Shown piece after piece: positions 30,979-42,400 of a stretch of DNA of 64,000 nt (the stretch's first letter is position 1; every line of letters begins with the position of its first letter). The DNA lies in the NCBI RefSeq assembly GCF_037975245.1, contig NC_092568.1, positions 2,790,001 through 2,854,000 on the forward strand, in the 5' to 3' direction. Made by a program: the position numbers and the translations under genes. The notes beneath the pieces are model-generated. The model was given only the letters and a program-made list of their open reading frames with translations. It was not told the origin of the DNA and made no database searches. This DNA is from Apostichopus japonicus (lineage: Eukaryota > Echinodermata > Holothuroidea > Aspidochirotida > Stichopodidae).

Positions 30979-31647
30979 ATGGCAGACTATACGGGCGAGA
31001 AACCCTCTGTATTTTCGTACCGTGTGCAAAAAGCGTTCCGAGACAACAATTTAGAGGGCGCTTCCCTATCATATCGCTTAAAATGTTTGCAACTGGAGGA
31101 AAAGACGGTGCGTCGATTTTTACGTCACAGAACTATACAAACGTGGGATGCAATGAAGCAAATCCAAGACGTAAAATCGAGTCAACGATACCTGTATGAA
31201 GATGAAGACAAATATGTAAAAAGTTGTCATAGCAACCTGAATTGTCGGCTTAACACAGAAATAAAACCTTCAAATTCAGAAGCAAGAATATCCTGGCGAC
31301 AACGGAGAATTGAAGAAGAGGTCAATAAAAAAAGATCCTGTTTAATTCGTAACTGTCCGATGACGTCATCTGGATCTCATCAATCTATTACTCAGAAAAG
31401 AAAGCATTTATTAGAACGTGGCAAAGAGACAAAGAACCGCGAAGCGTCTACTTCAACATCTGCGCAGTTCGGTCACAACATGTCGTCTGCTCTTTACAGC
31501 CGATATTCACTCCCACCTTTACCGAGGAGTGCTCCCGGGTTCAGTCGACAATCTGTGCAGGACTATTTCAGTGACAATTACAGTGATTCTATTAGCGTTA
31601 TCTCCAGGCCATCGACGTCACAAAGTTTACATAGAGATGATAAATAA
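30979..31647 (+). CDS. Uncharacterised intronless protein, 222 aa
   Basis: An uninterrupted frame of 222 codons in AT-rich DNA, with ATG in good context (A at -3, G at +4). The protein is basic and Ser/Arg-rich. Residues about 10-65 (FSYRVQKAFRDNNLEGASLS, then YRLKCLQLEEKTVRRFLRHR, TIQTWDAMKQIQD) look helical and ordered. Residues 100-222 look disordered, with a basic block (ISWRQRRIEEEVNKKR), an S/T-rich stretch (ASTSTSAQ), a PPLPR motif and a Ser/Asp-rich tail (DYFSDNYSDSISVISRPSTS). There is no signal peptide, membrane segment or motif I recognise. Amino-acid composition and length argue against a chance frame. AATAAA occurs at 31954-31959. It may be a lineage-specific single-exon gene, a retrogene or one exon of a larger gene. 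Confidence 0.55.
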   Translation: MADYTGEKPSVFSYRVQKAFRDNNLEGASLSYRLKCLQLEEKTVRRFLRHRTIQTWDAMKQIQDVKSSQRYLYEDEDKYVKSCHSNLNCRLNTEIKPSNSEARISWRQRRIEEEVNKKRSCLIRNCPMTSSGSHQSITQKRKHLLERGKETKNREASTSTSAQFGHNMSSALYSRYSLPPLPRSAPGFSRQSVQDYFSDNYSDSISVISRPSTSQSLHRDDK

Positions 31648-33256
31648 AGGACGAATATTTGAAAGCTAGACAGATTAACATGCAAATGGTACTCATAAAA
31701 GACAAATATGTAACAAGAGCATACTCACATTTACATTTTTATACTATGGAACTTCAAGTCCATTTCTTAGAATGCTTATAATGTCCGAATCAACCTGTTT
31801 CTATCCGATACGTGGTAATATTGTGCGCATGTTCAAAATAACCAAAATACGATCTCAGACTGCTGCGTTGATATGAGGTATACCTTTTTAAACTTTACGT
31901 AAACAATTGTGGACGGAATGTTCAATTTTACATACTTTGCGGTTACTTGTATGAATAAATAATAAAAAATAAGTAAGACGAAACAACCCAAGTATTGGAG
32001 AAAATAAAATGTGCGTTTTAGTTACGATATATCTTACATGCAGCTGCTAAACTTATGGTAATGCACATCATCATGCATGCACAAAGTTATTTCAAAATTT
32101 CTACATTTTCAAACCAAGCTGCAACAGGAGTCTGTTTCAACAACCTGGTCATAATGTACGCGAACATCTGTAGAACTAAACATTGAAACAAGAATGAATT
32201 AATTTCAGCATAGCGTCCCCTAATTTCATATCATCCACTTTCTGGAGGAACTCTCTGTATGTTGATTCGATTTCCTTGATAAATGGAAAAGAAAATCTCC
32301 CTTTTGAAGGACCACCGTAATAACTTATCTATGACGCTTTCGACGACACACAGAACTGGATAGATTTGATAAGTTGTGCCCTCAAACTCTCAATTTCCCC
32401 AAGATTAGCTTATCTTTAGTGTGTCACATTATATCGAAAAACAATTAAATGTATTGTTTCCGTGCATGCATGATTGCACTTATATAAGATGACAGCTGAT
32501 AACGCACTGTCACGCACTAATATGTGGTATGTTCTTAAAGATTAATGTGTTTATGTCAAAATGTTTGCGAGTTAACATTGCTATAAATATTGCTAGACTG
32601 CCGTGGTAAAATGATAAATTGATCAACGCTTGAAGCAAAGTATTGATAATTGACCTATAATTGGTAAACTGCACAAGCCGTTTCTGTGTTTAATAAAAAA
32701 TTATGTAAAAAAAATTCTTGTTGCAAGTAATCAGTGACACGAGACTCACTAAGAGTGTTTATGTAGTGAAGTGCAGATTCCATTAGTTGAGGTGGTGATC
32801 CATCAGTTTTTATTCAGAAAGTTGTCCAATGGAAAAACTTACCGAGGAAAAGAATAATAATTTCGATACAAAATGTGGGGATTTATGTTTCCTTCATTAA
32901 TATACATAATTAAATTTGCAAGGTCGTGCTGTTGTGTAAAATCAGAGACAGTTTTCTTGATTAACCGTAAAACAACTTATTTCCGATTGGTGTGAAATCC
33001 CCATACATACCAAACGAATTTACTATTCAGCAGGTAATGCTGTTTGTGAACCTTCAAGGTATCCGTAGTTGTACGTCAACACTTCTGTCAGTCCGTAGCA
33101 CCGCCCTTTCCTTTACTTATTTTCAATAGACTAATATAATTGTGCTTTTTTATTTTGAGTTATAAAAGCTCAATCTGGGCAGAACAAAACTCACTGATCT
33201 CCCAAGTTTCATTCTTGTCGATCACTGACCAACCCGTGTTCCAAATTTGGTTCAAA
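31648..33256. other. No gene recognised; 3' flank of the 222-aa frame
   Basis: Low-complexity AT-rich DNA with a poly(A) signal candidate at 31954. Confidence 0.55.
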
Positions 33257-33424
33257 ATGAAATCTTTAAGCATTGTGATCCCTCAGTCGTTTTGTTTGGT
33301 GTTGCAATGGATCACAGGATCCGCATCTGCTGAAGCAAACATGAAACGGATTGTCGATGAAGACGGACGTATAGTTATGACGTCAGCGAGACTGAATCGA
33401 AGAAAATTGAAGAACTTCTGGTAA
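33257..33424 (+). CDS. Possible first coding exon with signal peptide
   Basis: From ATG at 33257 the frame starts MKSLSIVIPQSFCLVLQWIT and continues GSASAEANMKRIVDEDGRIV, ending KLKNFW at a TAA. The first 25 or so residues resemble a secretion signal with an A-x-A cleavage site (SASA/EA). A potential donor CTG/GTAAAA overlaps the end (33420). Another frame at the 3' end reads SETESKKIEELL up to the same donor. Neither frame joins cleanly in phase to the fragment at 34388. It could be the start of the secreted short-chain collagen gene or a chance frame. Confidence 0.25.
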   Translation: MKSLSIVIPQSFCLVLQWITGSASAEANMKRIVDEDGRIVMTSARLNRRKLKNFW

Positions 33425-33631
33425 AATTCTTATAATATGATAGCAATCTAGCTTAAGAATGAATTAGTCTTCCATTTTGGATGAACAATAAACGTTGTGA
33501 TGACGTTACTATTTAGGAATGTATCATTTTTATAGTCGCAAATAAGGCAGCCTGTATACTCTTTAAACTCAAAGAACGTTCATTAATGAGAAAAGAGAAG
33601 GAAAGAGAATAAGAGAGAGATAGAGACTAAG

Positions 33632-33716
33632 TGGGGTAGGGGTAGGGGTAGAGGTAGGGGTAGGGATGGGGGTAGGGGTGGGGTGGGGTGGGGTATGGGG
33701 GTAGCGGTAGGGGAGG
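33632..33716 (+). repeat. (GGGGTA)n telomere-like G-rich repeat
   Basis: About 85 bp of GGGGTA units with variants (GAGGTA, GGGATG, GGGGTG). More than ten runs of four or five G give strong G-quadruplex potential on the plus strand. Confidence 0.9.
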
Positions 33717-34387
33717 AGATTGGAGAGAGCATGGACAACATTAACAACCTTAATTGTCTGTTTCAAAGATAACTTCATAGACAGGATGCTAGTATTGATA
33801 TGTCAGAGTCCAACGAGATCAACGCGTTACCCTACTGGATGACTAATGCTATTTTGGCGTTCAATGCTTTTGCTAGAATCTCTTGATATTCTCTCTGAGC
33901 TATTCTCTTGACAGCTTTATAATTGTTAGTATCTTTTATAATTGTTGCGTATTTATCCGATTGTTGTTTAAAATCCTGTGCGGTAAGTTTATTTCATATA
34001 AACATATGACGAGGGCGTGACATTACAAAACGTAATCAGCCGCTTTATTTACTCATTTTACATGCAGTATTGGCGGAACTATTCAGCTGTTAACATGATT
34101 ATTCGATTGGATTTCGTTTGATAGGTATAATGTTTCTACACGCGACAGCAGCTATCACGAATTCATGAAACATACATATGAATATCAGTTTCTATATAAG
34201 TACTGACTATTTATCACGCCAAGGGGTATGTCAGCGTGTACGTGATTCTCCCTCGGGCTCCTATGTTAACCATTGTCATAACTTATCCTCGCTGAAGTAC
34301 ATTTCATGTGCATGCAAAACAGGAAAAACAATATTACCAAGTTTAGCTCTTTTTGGTTAGATAATTTTCTGTAACCTTCTGAAACAG

Positions 34388-34510
34388 GTGAAGATAAAAA
34401 AGAACTGGAATCCGAGCTTGCCTCTTCTGATTCCAGTAATCAACGGGCAAAGAGAAGTATCGATGTTACAGATCCAGTCAGCCCTGAAGCTGGGACGGAA
34501 CCAGAATGAG
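34388..34510 (+). CDS. Possible internal or terminal exon, acidic, with a furin-like site
   Basis: The segment sits between CTGAAACAG and the donor GAG/GTAAG at 34511. One frame reads [20 protein letters not shown] then [10 protein letters not shown] and PEAGTEPE, strongly acidic and Ser-rich with an RAKR/S furin-type motif. That frame hits TGA immediately before the donor. The phase-0 frame stays open through the donor but encodes a less protein-like sequence ([20 protein letters not shown]...). It lies 1 kb upstream of the short-chain collagen exon on the same strand, so it may belong to that gene, but I could not join the phases. A (TA)n tract starts directly after the donor. Confidence 0.3.
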
Positions 34511-34513
34511 GTA

Positions 34514-34692
<179 letters not shown>

Positions 34693-35491
34693 GAAAGTCT
34701 TGGAATCGGAATAGAGTCATGAAATGTTTGACCATTTTTAACGCAATGAAATAATAAAATAAAAAGAAAGAAGTATTTTGAAAAGTGTTTGAGTTTGATC
34801 GTTGTCATCTTATTTTGAGTAAGCTGATCCTTTGGGTAAAATCATCGTAAACTGACAACCAAATCCCCCCCCCCCCCCAAATGCTGCTTTCGAGAAACAA
34901 ATTGTGTTTTTATCGTTCTATAAGCTAACATGTTTAGCGCTTTTTTTATAATATTCTTTGAAAAAGGAAATATTGAGAGTACGATACCTTATAATTCCTC
35001 TACAGTCTACAATGGTATGTTGATTCGTTTAGTTTTTATGTTTTCTTTTGTTTTGTTTTTTAAATATACTTGAATGCAGTTTTCACCTAGTCTATATGAG
35101 AATGTTCACAGATGTGATGACAAACAATGAATTTGAATTAGCACAAGGTTCTTCTTTGATTATTTTTTTGAAATAAACGTTAATTAGCGAGTAATGACAA
35201 TTAAATACTTTTCTTTTTCAAATAATAATTCATCAAAAAGCAAAAATCTGGCCCTATTTGTACTCCCTTTTCTTGTCTTTTCTTTTCTTTTCTGATTGAA
35301 ATTAAACTTCACTACACATTTCAAGCTAAGCTTTGTTGTAATGTTTCGAATATTATCGAATTATAAACTCCAACTAAACTTACCACCGAAAGTAATCAAT
35401 GATCGATTATCGATAATGTCGTTTCACGAACTCTCGGGAAGGATGACAAGATAACAAAATGTTTCCAATAATGATTTGTATTCATCCCAAG

Positions 35492-35987
35492 TTTTGCGGC
35501 TGGTGCAAGGTATCGCGATTTACTAAGTGGGGGCGCTAATCTTCTTTGTCTTCCGTCAAACCCGGAATACAGCACGACTCAAGAAAACGAAGGCGCGTCG
35601 AGAGCCTTTCTTTACGGTGTCGAATACCAGGTGGACGGTTTCCCTGAAATGGAGTCCCTTCTCTGGCAAGATGTATCGTGTGCCGTGTGTCGAACGGATA
35701 ACCGCATTGTTCAGCTCATGATCCCTGCCAAGGTTTACTGCCCCTCTGACTGGATCCTCGAATACAGCGGTTACTTGATGGCCGAGGGGTCCAGTTCAGT
35801 GCATCACAAATCCTTCTTCGTCTGCGTAGATAAACACCACTGGCCAAACCGAACAGCGCAGGGTCTGCACCGGCGAGTAGCGCCCTCCTCGATTTGGTTA
35901 AGGCGGGTGTTCCGCCACTGGGGCGGTCTACCCTGCGATTCGTTCCAGATCGGATATGACATTTCGTGTTTTGTTTGTAGTAAATAA
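35492..35987 (+). CDS. Short-chain collagen C4-like protein, last coding exon (C-terminal domain)
   Basis: After an AG at 35490-35491 the frame gives 164 residues to TAA at 35985-35987. It starts FAAGARYRDLLSGGANLLCLP and continues with YGVEYQVDG, DVSCAVCRTDNRIVQLMIPAK, YCPSDWILEYSGYLM and FFVCVD, then LPCDSF and ISCFVCSK at the end. These blocks and the eight cysteines match the C-terminal globular domain of poriferan-type short-chain collagen C4 and spongin-like proteins found in sponges, cnidarians and echinoderms. Such proteins are secreted matrix or mucus components. The first codon is split (phase 2), so at least one upstream exon is needed; family members have a Y-x-RWGR block there, but I could not find it between 34.7 and 35.5 kb. 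The part between FVCVD and LPC (HHWPNRTAQ...) looks diverged. It may be a fast-evolving gene or a copy that has lost its front. Confidence 0.75.
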
Positions 35988-38900
35988 GTGCACCCTACCA
36001 TGCACCCTCGGTTACATCCTTCTGATGTATTTAATCGTCACCTTTGATTGTCACATTTTCAGATAGTAGTAGTAGCTTTTATATATAGCTTTTTTTTTAT
36101 AGCTTTTATGGGCTGGGGGGCGCCAGCCCCTCCAGTGAAAAATATGTCGCAAGTCAGAAAACCCCTTTTTCTCAGTTAAGTACCTCACCCAGAAAGGAAA
36201 GAAGAATGGAAAGGAAGTTTCATTGTCATAATTTATGGTGATGCAAATTAAATCAAGTAATAACGTAACTTTTCTTCAAACACTGCATTACTTGGCTCAA
36301 ATTGATAAATGACGCACTTATAGAGAAATGTTGACAAAAAAATCGCTAGATTTAACCACCTAATTTTAGTTCAATTCGTCGAATTTTTGCCATCTTTTGC
36401 CTGCTCTCGACTGAGATCAAAGAGGGCTGAGACTAACCATGTAATCAAGGACGTTTCAAGATGTAAATAATTTACGTTTTGCAATGAATGACAAGAATTG
36501 AACCAGGATGTATACCTCACCGAGCATCTCTCCGAAATGAAGATGAAAATAACAAAGATGAAAATAGCCACGTCCATTCCCATCACCTGCACCCCATTCT
36601 CATGCCATCTCTACCTTCTTGAACTTAATTTACCACTTTTCAATGTGGTTGACCCTGAAACATCATTGTCTTAGAGACAATGCGTTCTCTAACTCATCAT
36701 TACTCAATGCGGGAATAATTTGGATATATATATATATATATAGGAGCCTCCACGATAAAATCGTAGAACAAACGTTCTTCCCTCATTATGCTGTTAGTAA
36801 CCCCTCCCTTACCCAACTCTGAATTCAGATTCTAACGCTTATGTAATCTATAAGCGTGTGCTTTGTCGGTAAATAAGGCTCTTTACCATTGACAAGGAAT
36901 GCTCCGAATGGGCGGTGGGAGGTGGTGGGGAAGGGGGATATGTAAGGGACTGGGGTTGCGGGACTTGGTCGGCATGCACTACTGGTGTCCTTGAAACCTT
37001 TCGTCACAATATGTCCAGACTGAGTGCAAATACGTCTACGCTAAACCAAATAATTTTAAATTGTAAATTTGCTTGATAGGACAAACGCCGTCACAAGGCA
37101 GTAACCGCCGAAAATCAGAATCTACAATATGCTCAACATTTTACGACTAAAAGTTGTCAGCCGGTTTTTGTTTGTTTGTTATAGTTTAATGGACTTTTCC
37201 CCTTTTCTTTAGTTTTTATTTATATGTCAATTTTTTGTTTTTGTAGTATTCAGGCATGTTCACAGTCTGATATCAGGACATTGTTTTTCTTTTATGACTT
37301 GATATATCTTGGTTTGTGAGTGATTACGGGCGTAATATACGATTCCATCGCGAGTCCTCATGTCGCTTTATGCAGGGACCACTAGTGGAGTCAAAGAGAG
37401 GTCACATTCATGAAAAATGCTTCCATTGCGAGGACTACATTTGCATTTGCAGACATGTGCTTCGAATAGCAAGTCCTCGTGGGATCCACACCCACGTATC
37501 CGGGTCTCCCGTACTTACTAATATCTCATCCCTGATTTGTGTGCCCTCGCCGTTTTTGTACACCTTTGAATTTTAGTACAGAATAGATCCTTAAAACTGG
37601 ACAGTTAAGAGGACTAACTTGACCCCTTGTATGTCATCAGAATAATTCCATTTAAACTTAATGGGTGCTTAAAATTTGCTTAACATTTTCAACATTAAAT
37701 CCTGAAATTCTGGACCCACAATTATTCCTGCAGGCCTATATAGCTTTTGAAAATAGTTTGTCATGATTACACTGTCCCACTCCCACCTTTCACCGTGGAC
37801 TAAAATTCCATACAAAAAAAAGGACTATGGAAAAGTCAATACCCGTGCGTATACTCTTAATATACTCCCTCTATAGTCTAAGTTCTTTCTTTGACCTGAG
37901 GATGACCTAGATATAAGTTTGATAAAAAATCAGAATTGATCGAACCGAAAGGAAAACAACAAAAGGAATTAATGTCATTATTTCCATTGATCAAAGCCTT
38001 GTTGAACACCGCAAACAAACAGGAACTGTTTGACCTTTCATAATTCAAATGTCCAACACGTGGACGGAAATCATTCTATGGATGCCAAGGGATGACATGT
38101 ATCAAATGATATCATTAGCTGTTATACAAGGGATTTGCTATCCATGCGTTATGTAGGCCTACTATAGGAGACGAATAGCTATGTGGGTAATTTATGCTTG
38201 GAATTCTAGTATAGATGAGAACACTATTGTGAAGGAAACACTCACATGCTGGTGGTTTAGACGAGTGTAACTATCACAGTACGGCACTCATCACATGATA
38301 CTAACGTGAGTACCATCCATCCCTAAAGGCAGGCACGTCAGGCTCATAGTAGATGATTATATAACATAACGTCAGCAGGTATAAGCAGCACTGTCGGGGA
38401 TCGTGCTAATATCACCGTACATGCATTGTACATTGCATAATAACAATTGTCCAAATGGTCGGTTAGCAGTATAGTTTTGTACCAAACACAGTGGCATTTT
38501 TAATCCAATGACCTGATTAATACGAACGGACCTGGTCAGAGTGAGGTGAGGAAACATTTAAAGTCCTATTTACGTGCAAATTTACATTAAGTTACTACAC
38601 CTTGGTTGTCTTTAGCAATGTGTCTTACTTCTTTACATTAATGAATCTAATTTGATTAATGTGGAAGTAGGTGACCGTTGCTGTTTGAGCATGTCCATTA
38701 TACACCACCAAATCAAGGCAGCCTTGGGAACATCACTTTAGTTAGCAAGTACTGTTATAAAGGTTATGGTTGGCCAAAGGAAAACGAAAGTCTATGAAAC
38801 GCCTGTCACTAACTCCTTTCTGGCCCTCTTGAAAGCCCCACTTCCCGCACCCCTCTCCCACTACCCTTGTTTCCCATTCCCTCCCCTCGTCCTTGGTGCA

Positions 38901-39429
38901 TATATGAACTCACATTGTACTTGAAGCCTTTGACAGCGGAAGAAAGGCTTTGGCGTCCCTTGGATTAACGAACTCGCTGTCACATGTACACATATGGCTG
39001 TACTTCTTCATATGTTGTGTGTATCTAGCATGCATGATTCTACCGTACTTTCGGAATCGAGCATATATAGTCGTCGAGCAGCAGTGTATTCTACCTCTAT
39101 CATAGAAGCCCGTGTTAATTTGCTCGGTCAGATTGAGCTGGACCAAAGTTCAAGAGTAAAACAACCGTGATTTCATCTACCTTATGTTAATAAGTTTTAT
39201 TAGCGTGAAGACCAAATTCTTACCAAATTCCTTGAACATGCTAACCAATAATATTCGTCAAACACTGAGTCAGTCAGCAATATTTTCTAACAGCCTAACA
39301 AAATTAGCCTAACATTAGTTTTACCTTGTCAAGTTGTTACTCTGTCATTTGCCCATATCGCTTGTCCCTATCATATACGTTACAACGTTAGATTAGAGTA
39401 ACAGTCGACTTGCAAGTGGGAAGCAAGAC
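35988..39429. other. No gene recognised
   Basis: Includes a GGGCTGG/CCAGCCC palindrome at 36110-36129 in a G/C-rich transposon-like scrap, a TA microsatellite at 36723, and the TATA-less upstream region of PPP5C with GCCTAAC and ACGTTA words at 39293-39400. Confidence 0.55.
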
Positions 39430-42400
39430 ATGGCTGATAAGTCGTCACCAGAGGAAACTACTAATGGCAAATCCACATCGCCATCTGACGTCAGTGAAGA
39501 AACAGCAAAGAAAGCAGAGGAACTGAAAACAATTGCTAATAATTACTTTAAGGGTAGGTCTGCCTAACGTTAAGCCTAAGGTTGTGAAATTTCACAACAG
39601 TTTCATAGTTTACATCATGTTCAACATAACCTAGGCTAAGACTAGAGTAGACTTATAGGAATGTTTAAGTGAAAAATGGGATCCAGTCCTTCCGGTCATA
39701 TCATATTTTTTGTCTTTGTATCACCCTAAGTTTTGCCCTGTGATGAATTTTAGTTTCTGTGATAGTGTGCTTGAAATGTTGGCCCATCCTGCTAGAAAAT
39801 CTGAAAACAGTAACGCTGACTGACTTACGTTGAGACGTGACGTCATTTTTTAACTTTCCTCGCTACAGTGCAGTGCTACGTGACGGTGCTCATCGTTCTT
39901 CACTGTACTAAATATTTGATATTAAGTTGTTGCGTTTTTCAACAATTCTATTCTCCTGAATCATCGGATGAAAAATTCCCCAAATTAGGACTGTGGCGAT
40001 GTAAAAATTATGGAGTTTATTTCCATATACCTAATAGACTGCCACTAAAAAATTTCTTCAAAGTTCAAGGTTGCATTTTTGCAAAGTAAATCAACTTAAG
40101 CCACTGAAATATCCATTTAAGCAACTTAACCCCACCTCCCCCACCCTGGTTGTAAACATGTACTGATGTTGAGCTGTTATAATGTTCTTTTGAAGATATT
40201 GAAACCGTATGATGTCATAACTATGTGATGTCATGATTAGTAGGCCTTGTTTTCTTACTTCAATTGTGTATTTCAAACAAGTTTTTTGTTTATCAAAAGT
40301 TACAGAGATATTTCATTTCGTTTTTGGTATTTTTTTGTTGATGTTTTGTAAATTTAGCTCAAAACTTTGAAGACGCTGTTAAATACTATTCTGAGGCCAT
40401 TGACCTGAATCCAAATGTCGCGGCCTATTTCGGAAATAGAAGCTTTGCTTACTTGAGAACTGAGTGCTTTGGTTCGGCTGTAGAAGATGCTAGCAAAGCA
40501 TTGGAGTTGGACAGGTCCTATATTAAGGTAAAGTATTTAAGAGTTTGTTGCCTGTACAGGCAGGGAATAATTTATCTCGGTAACGCCTCGCAAAATGCTA
40601 TGCAAAATGGGCAAATTGCTCTACATTTTACAAAGATGTATATAGCAGAGGTTTTTTTTTTATACAGTAACCAAGCATTGTAGTATTTTATAACAGACAA
40701 AATTCAGAGCCTTCAAACTGCTACTCAAAATTGAACCCCAAATTAAAGGGTGTGAAGACTCGCGCACAAAGAAACGTCTCATGCCGGTAATCTGATCTAG
40801 TTTCGAATGAGGTGTAACAGAACTGTTAGGACACCACCATCCATCCCAGAAAATACACACACAGCTTGCTACCATCGGTAATTAGACACCAGTGTACAGT
40901 CAATACATACAGCTACGGTCAGTACCCACAACACAGTGTATATAGCAGCGATGGACATCTCAGGTCTAGATAAAAGATAACAAGGTATCACGTTTCATTA
41001 CTGTCTGCATTTTGTAGCGACAAGAAGAAAACTTCACTTGCAAGCAACGGAAAGTTAACTTTTTCAGAGCGCGGCACACGGTTTGGGGAGAGTCTTCAGT
41101 GCTTTTAATCCCTGACTGGTCATGGACTTTTATTTGTACTCTTGGCAGCAGGGAGTGTGGTTCTTGCAAAATTGATTACTCGTGATTGGAGCCTTTTACT
41201 CATACTCTTACTCGTAATCATACCAAGTGAAAGTGTACTTACATAATCATGCTTTCACTGCAAGTCTGACTGTTGAGCATGGTATGATCAAATAGTTATA
41301 CTTTGACCAAAGGATGCATCTTTAAAGGATTCCATTTAATTTATCCTTCGGTTCTGTTTTTGTTTATTTTTTTAGGGGTATTACAGAAGAGCTACGGCAA
41401 ACTTAGCATTGGGAAAATTCAAGATTGCCCTCAAAGACTATGAAATGGTGAGTTCACATGTGTAAACTTTATGAACCTATGGGGTCCACATTAAATTGTT
41501 CAAGTATGGAATAAACACATTGTTTCAAGTAAGTATTTATATTTCATACTCGTTGCTGTGCAAGAATGTGTGCATTTGTAAACTCATTGTGTACATATGG
41601 GTTTACCTGAAATTCTGGAACTTCATATTAAGGTTTCAAGTACAGTTTGCAGACCAAGCAGATTCACAGAAAGAACTTCTTTACACAAGAAACAATTTTG
41701 TGGAACAAACACATGTCAGTGGTAATAATGCCTCCTTGCAACTTGCAAGGGTTTGATTGCTAGAAGACTGCTATTAGTCAACTCAAGGTTTTACAACTTC
41801 ATGTATTCAAGCTCTCTTATTGATAATGGCCATTCTTTGGGCTGCTTACACAATTGGACAGAAATGGATGAATTTGAAGGAAGAAACATTGATTGTCCTC
41901 TGCTCTCTTTAGTGCTGTACTAAGCAATCCATCTAGGCAGTGGTATAGCAGGAACTTTTGTAGGTGGGGTGGGACAAAAGGAAAAGTTGATAAGTTTGTA
42001 AATGTAAGTTACAAATCTCTGGATTGCCTGAGTGGCAGATGAGACCGAGAAACACCAAAACAAAGCAAATATTTTAGTTCTATTCTTCTTTCAAAGTTTT
42101 CCCATATCTTTAATATAGTCGACAAGATTCGAACAACCCTGTCATTGGTCGGTTACTTTAATGGAAGTCACTCGAGAGGAAAGAGAGATAGAGAGTTTGC
42201 AAATTTTCTCTTTATGAATGATCTTAATTCAAAGGTTGTGAAGTACAGACCGAACGATAAAGATGCCAAGGCCAAATACACAGAATGCAACAAAATTGTG
42301 AAACAACAGGCCTTCGAGCGGGCCATCCGAGTTGAGGACACCAAGAAAAATATTGCAGATACATTGGATATTGCAAGCATGGGTAAGTTTGTAAAGAGAA

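Noticed and set aside
37316-37576. 86-codon frame with four Cys and several His (HEKCFHCEDYICICRH)
   Set aside because: Looks slightly like a zinc knuckle, but spacing fits no known finger and the flanks lack splice sites.
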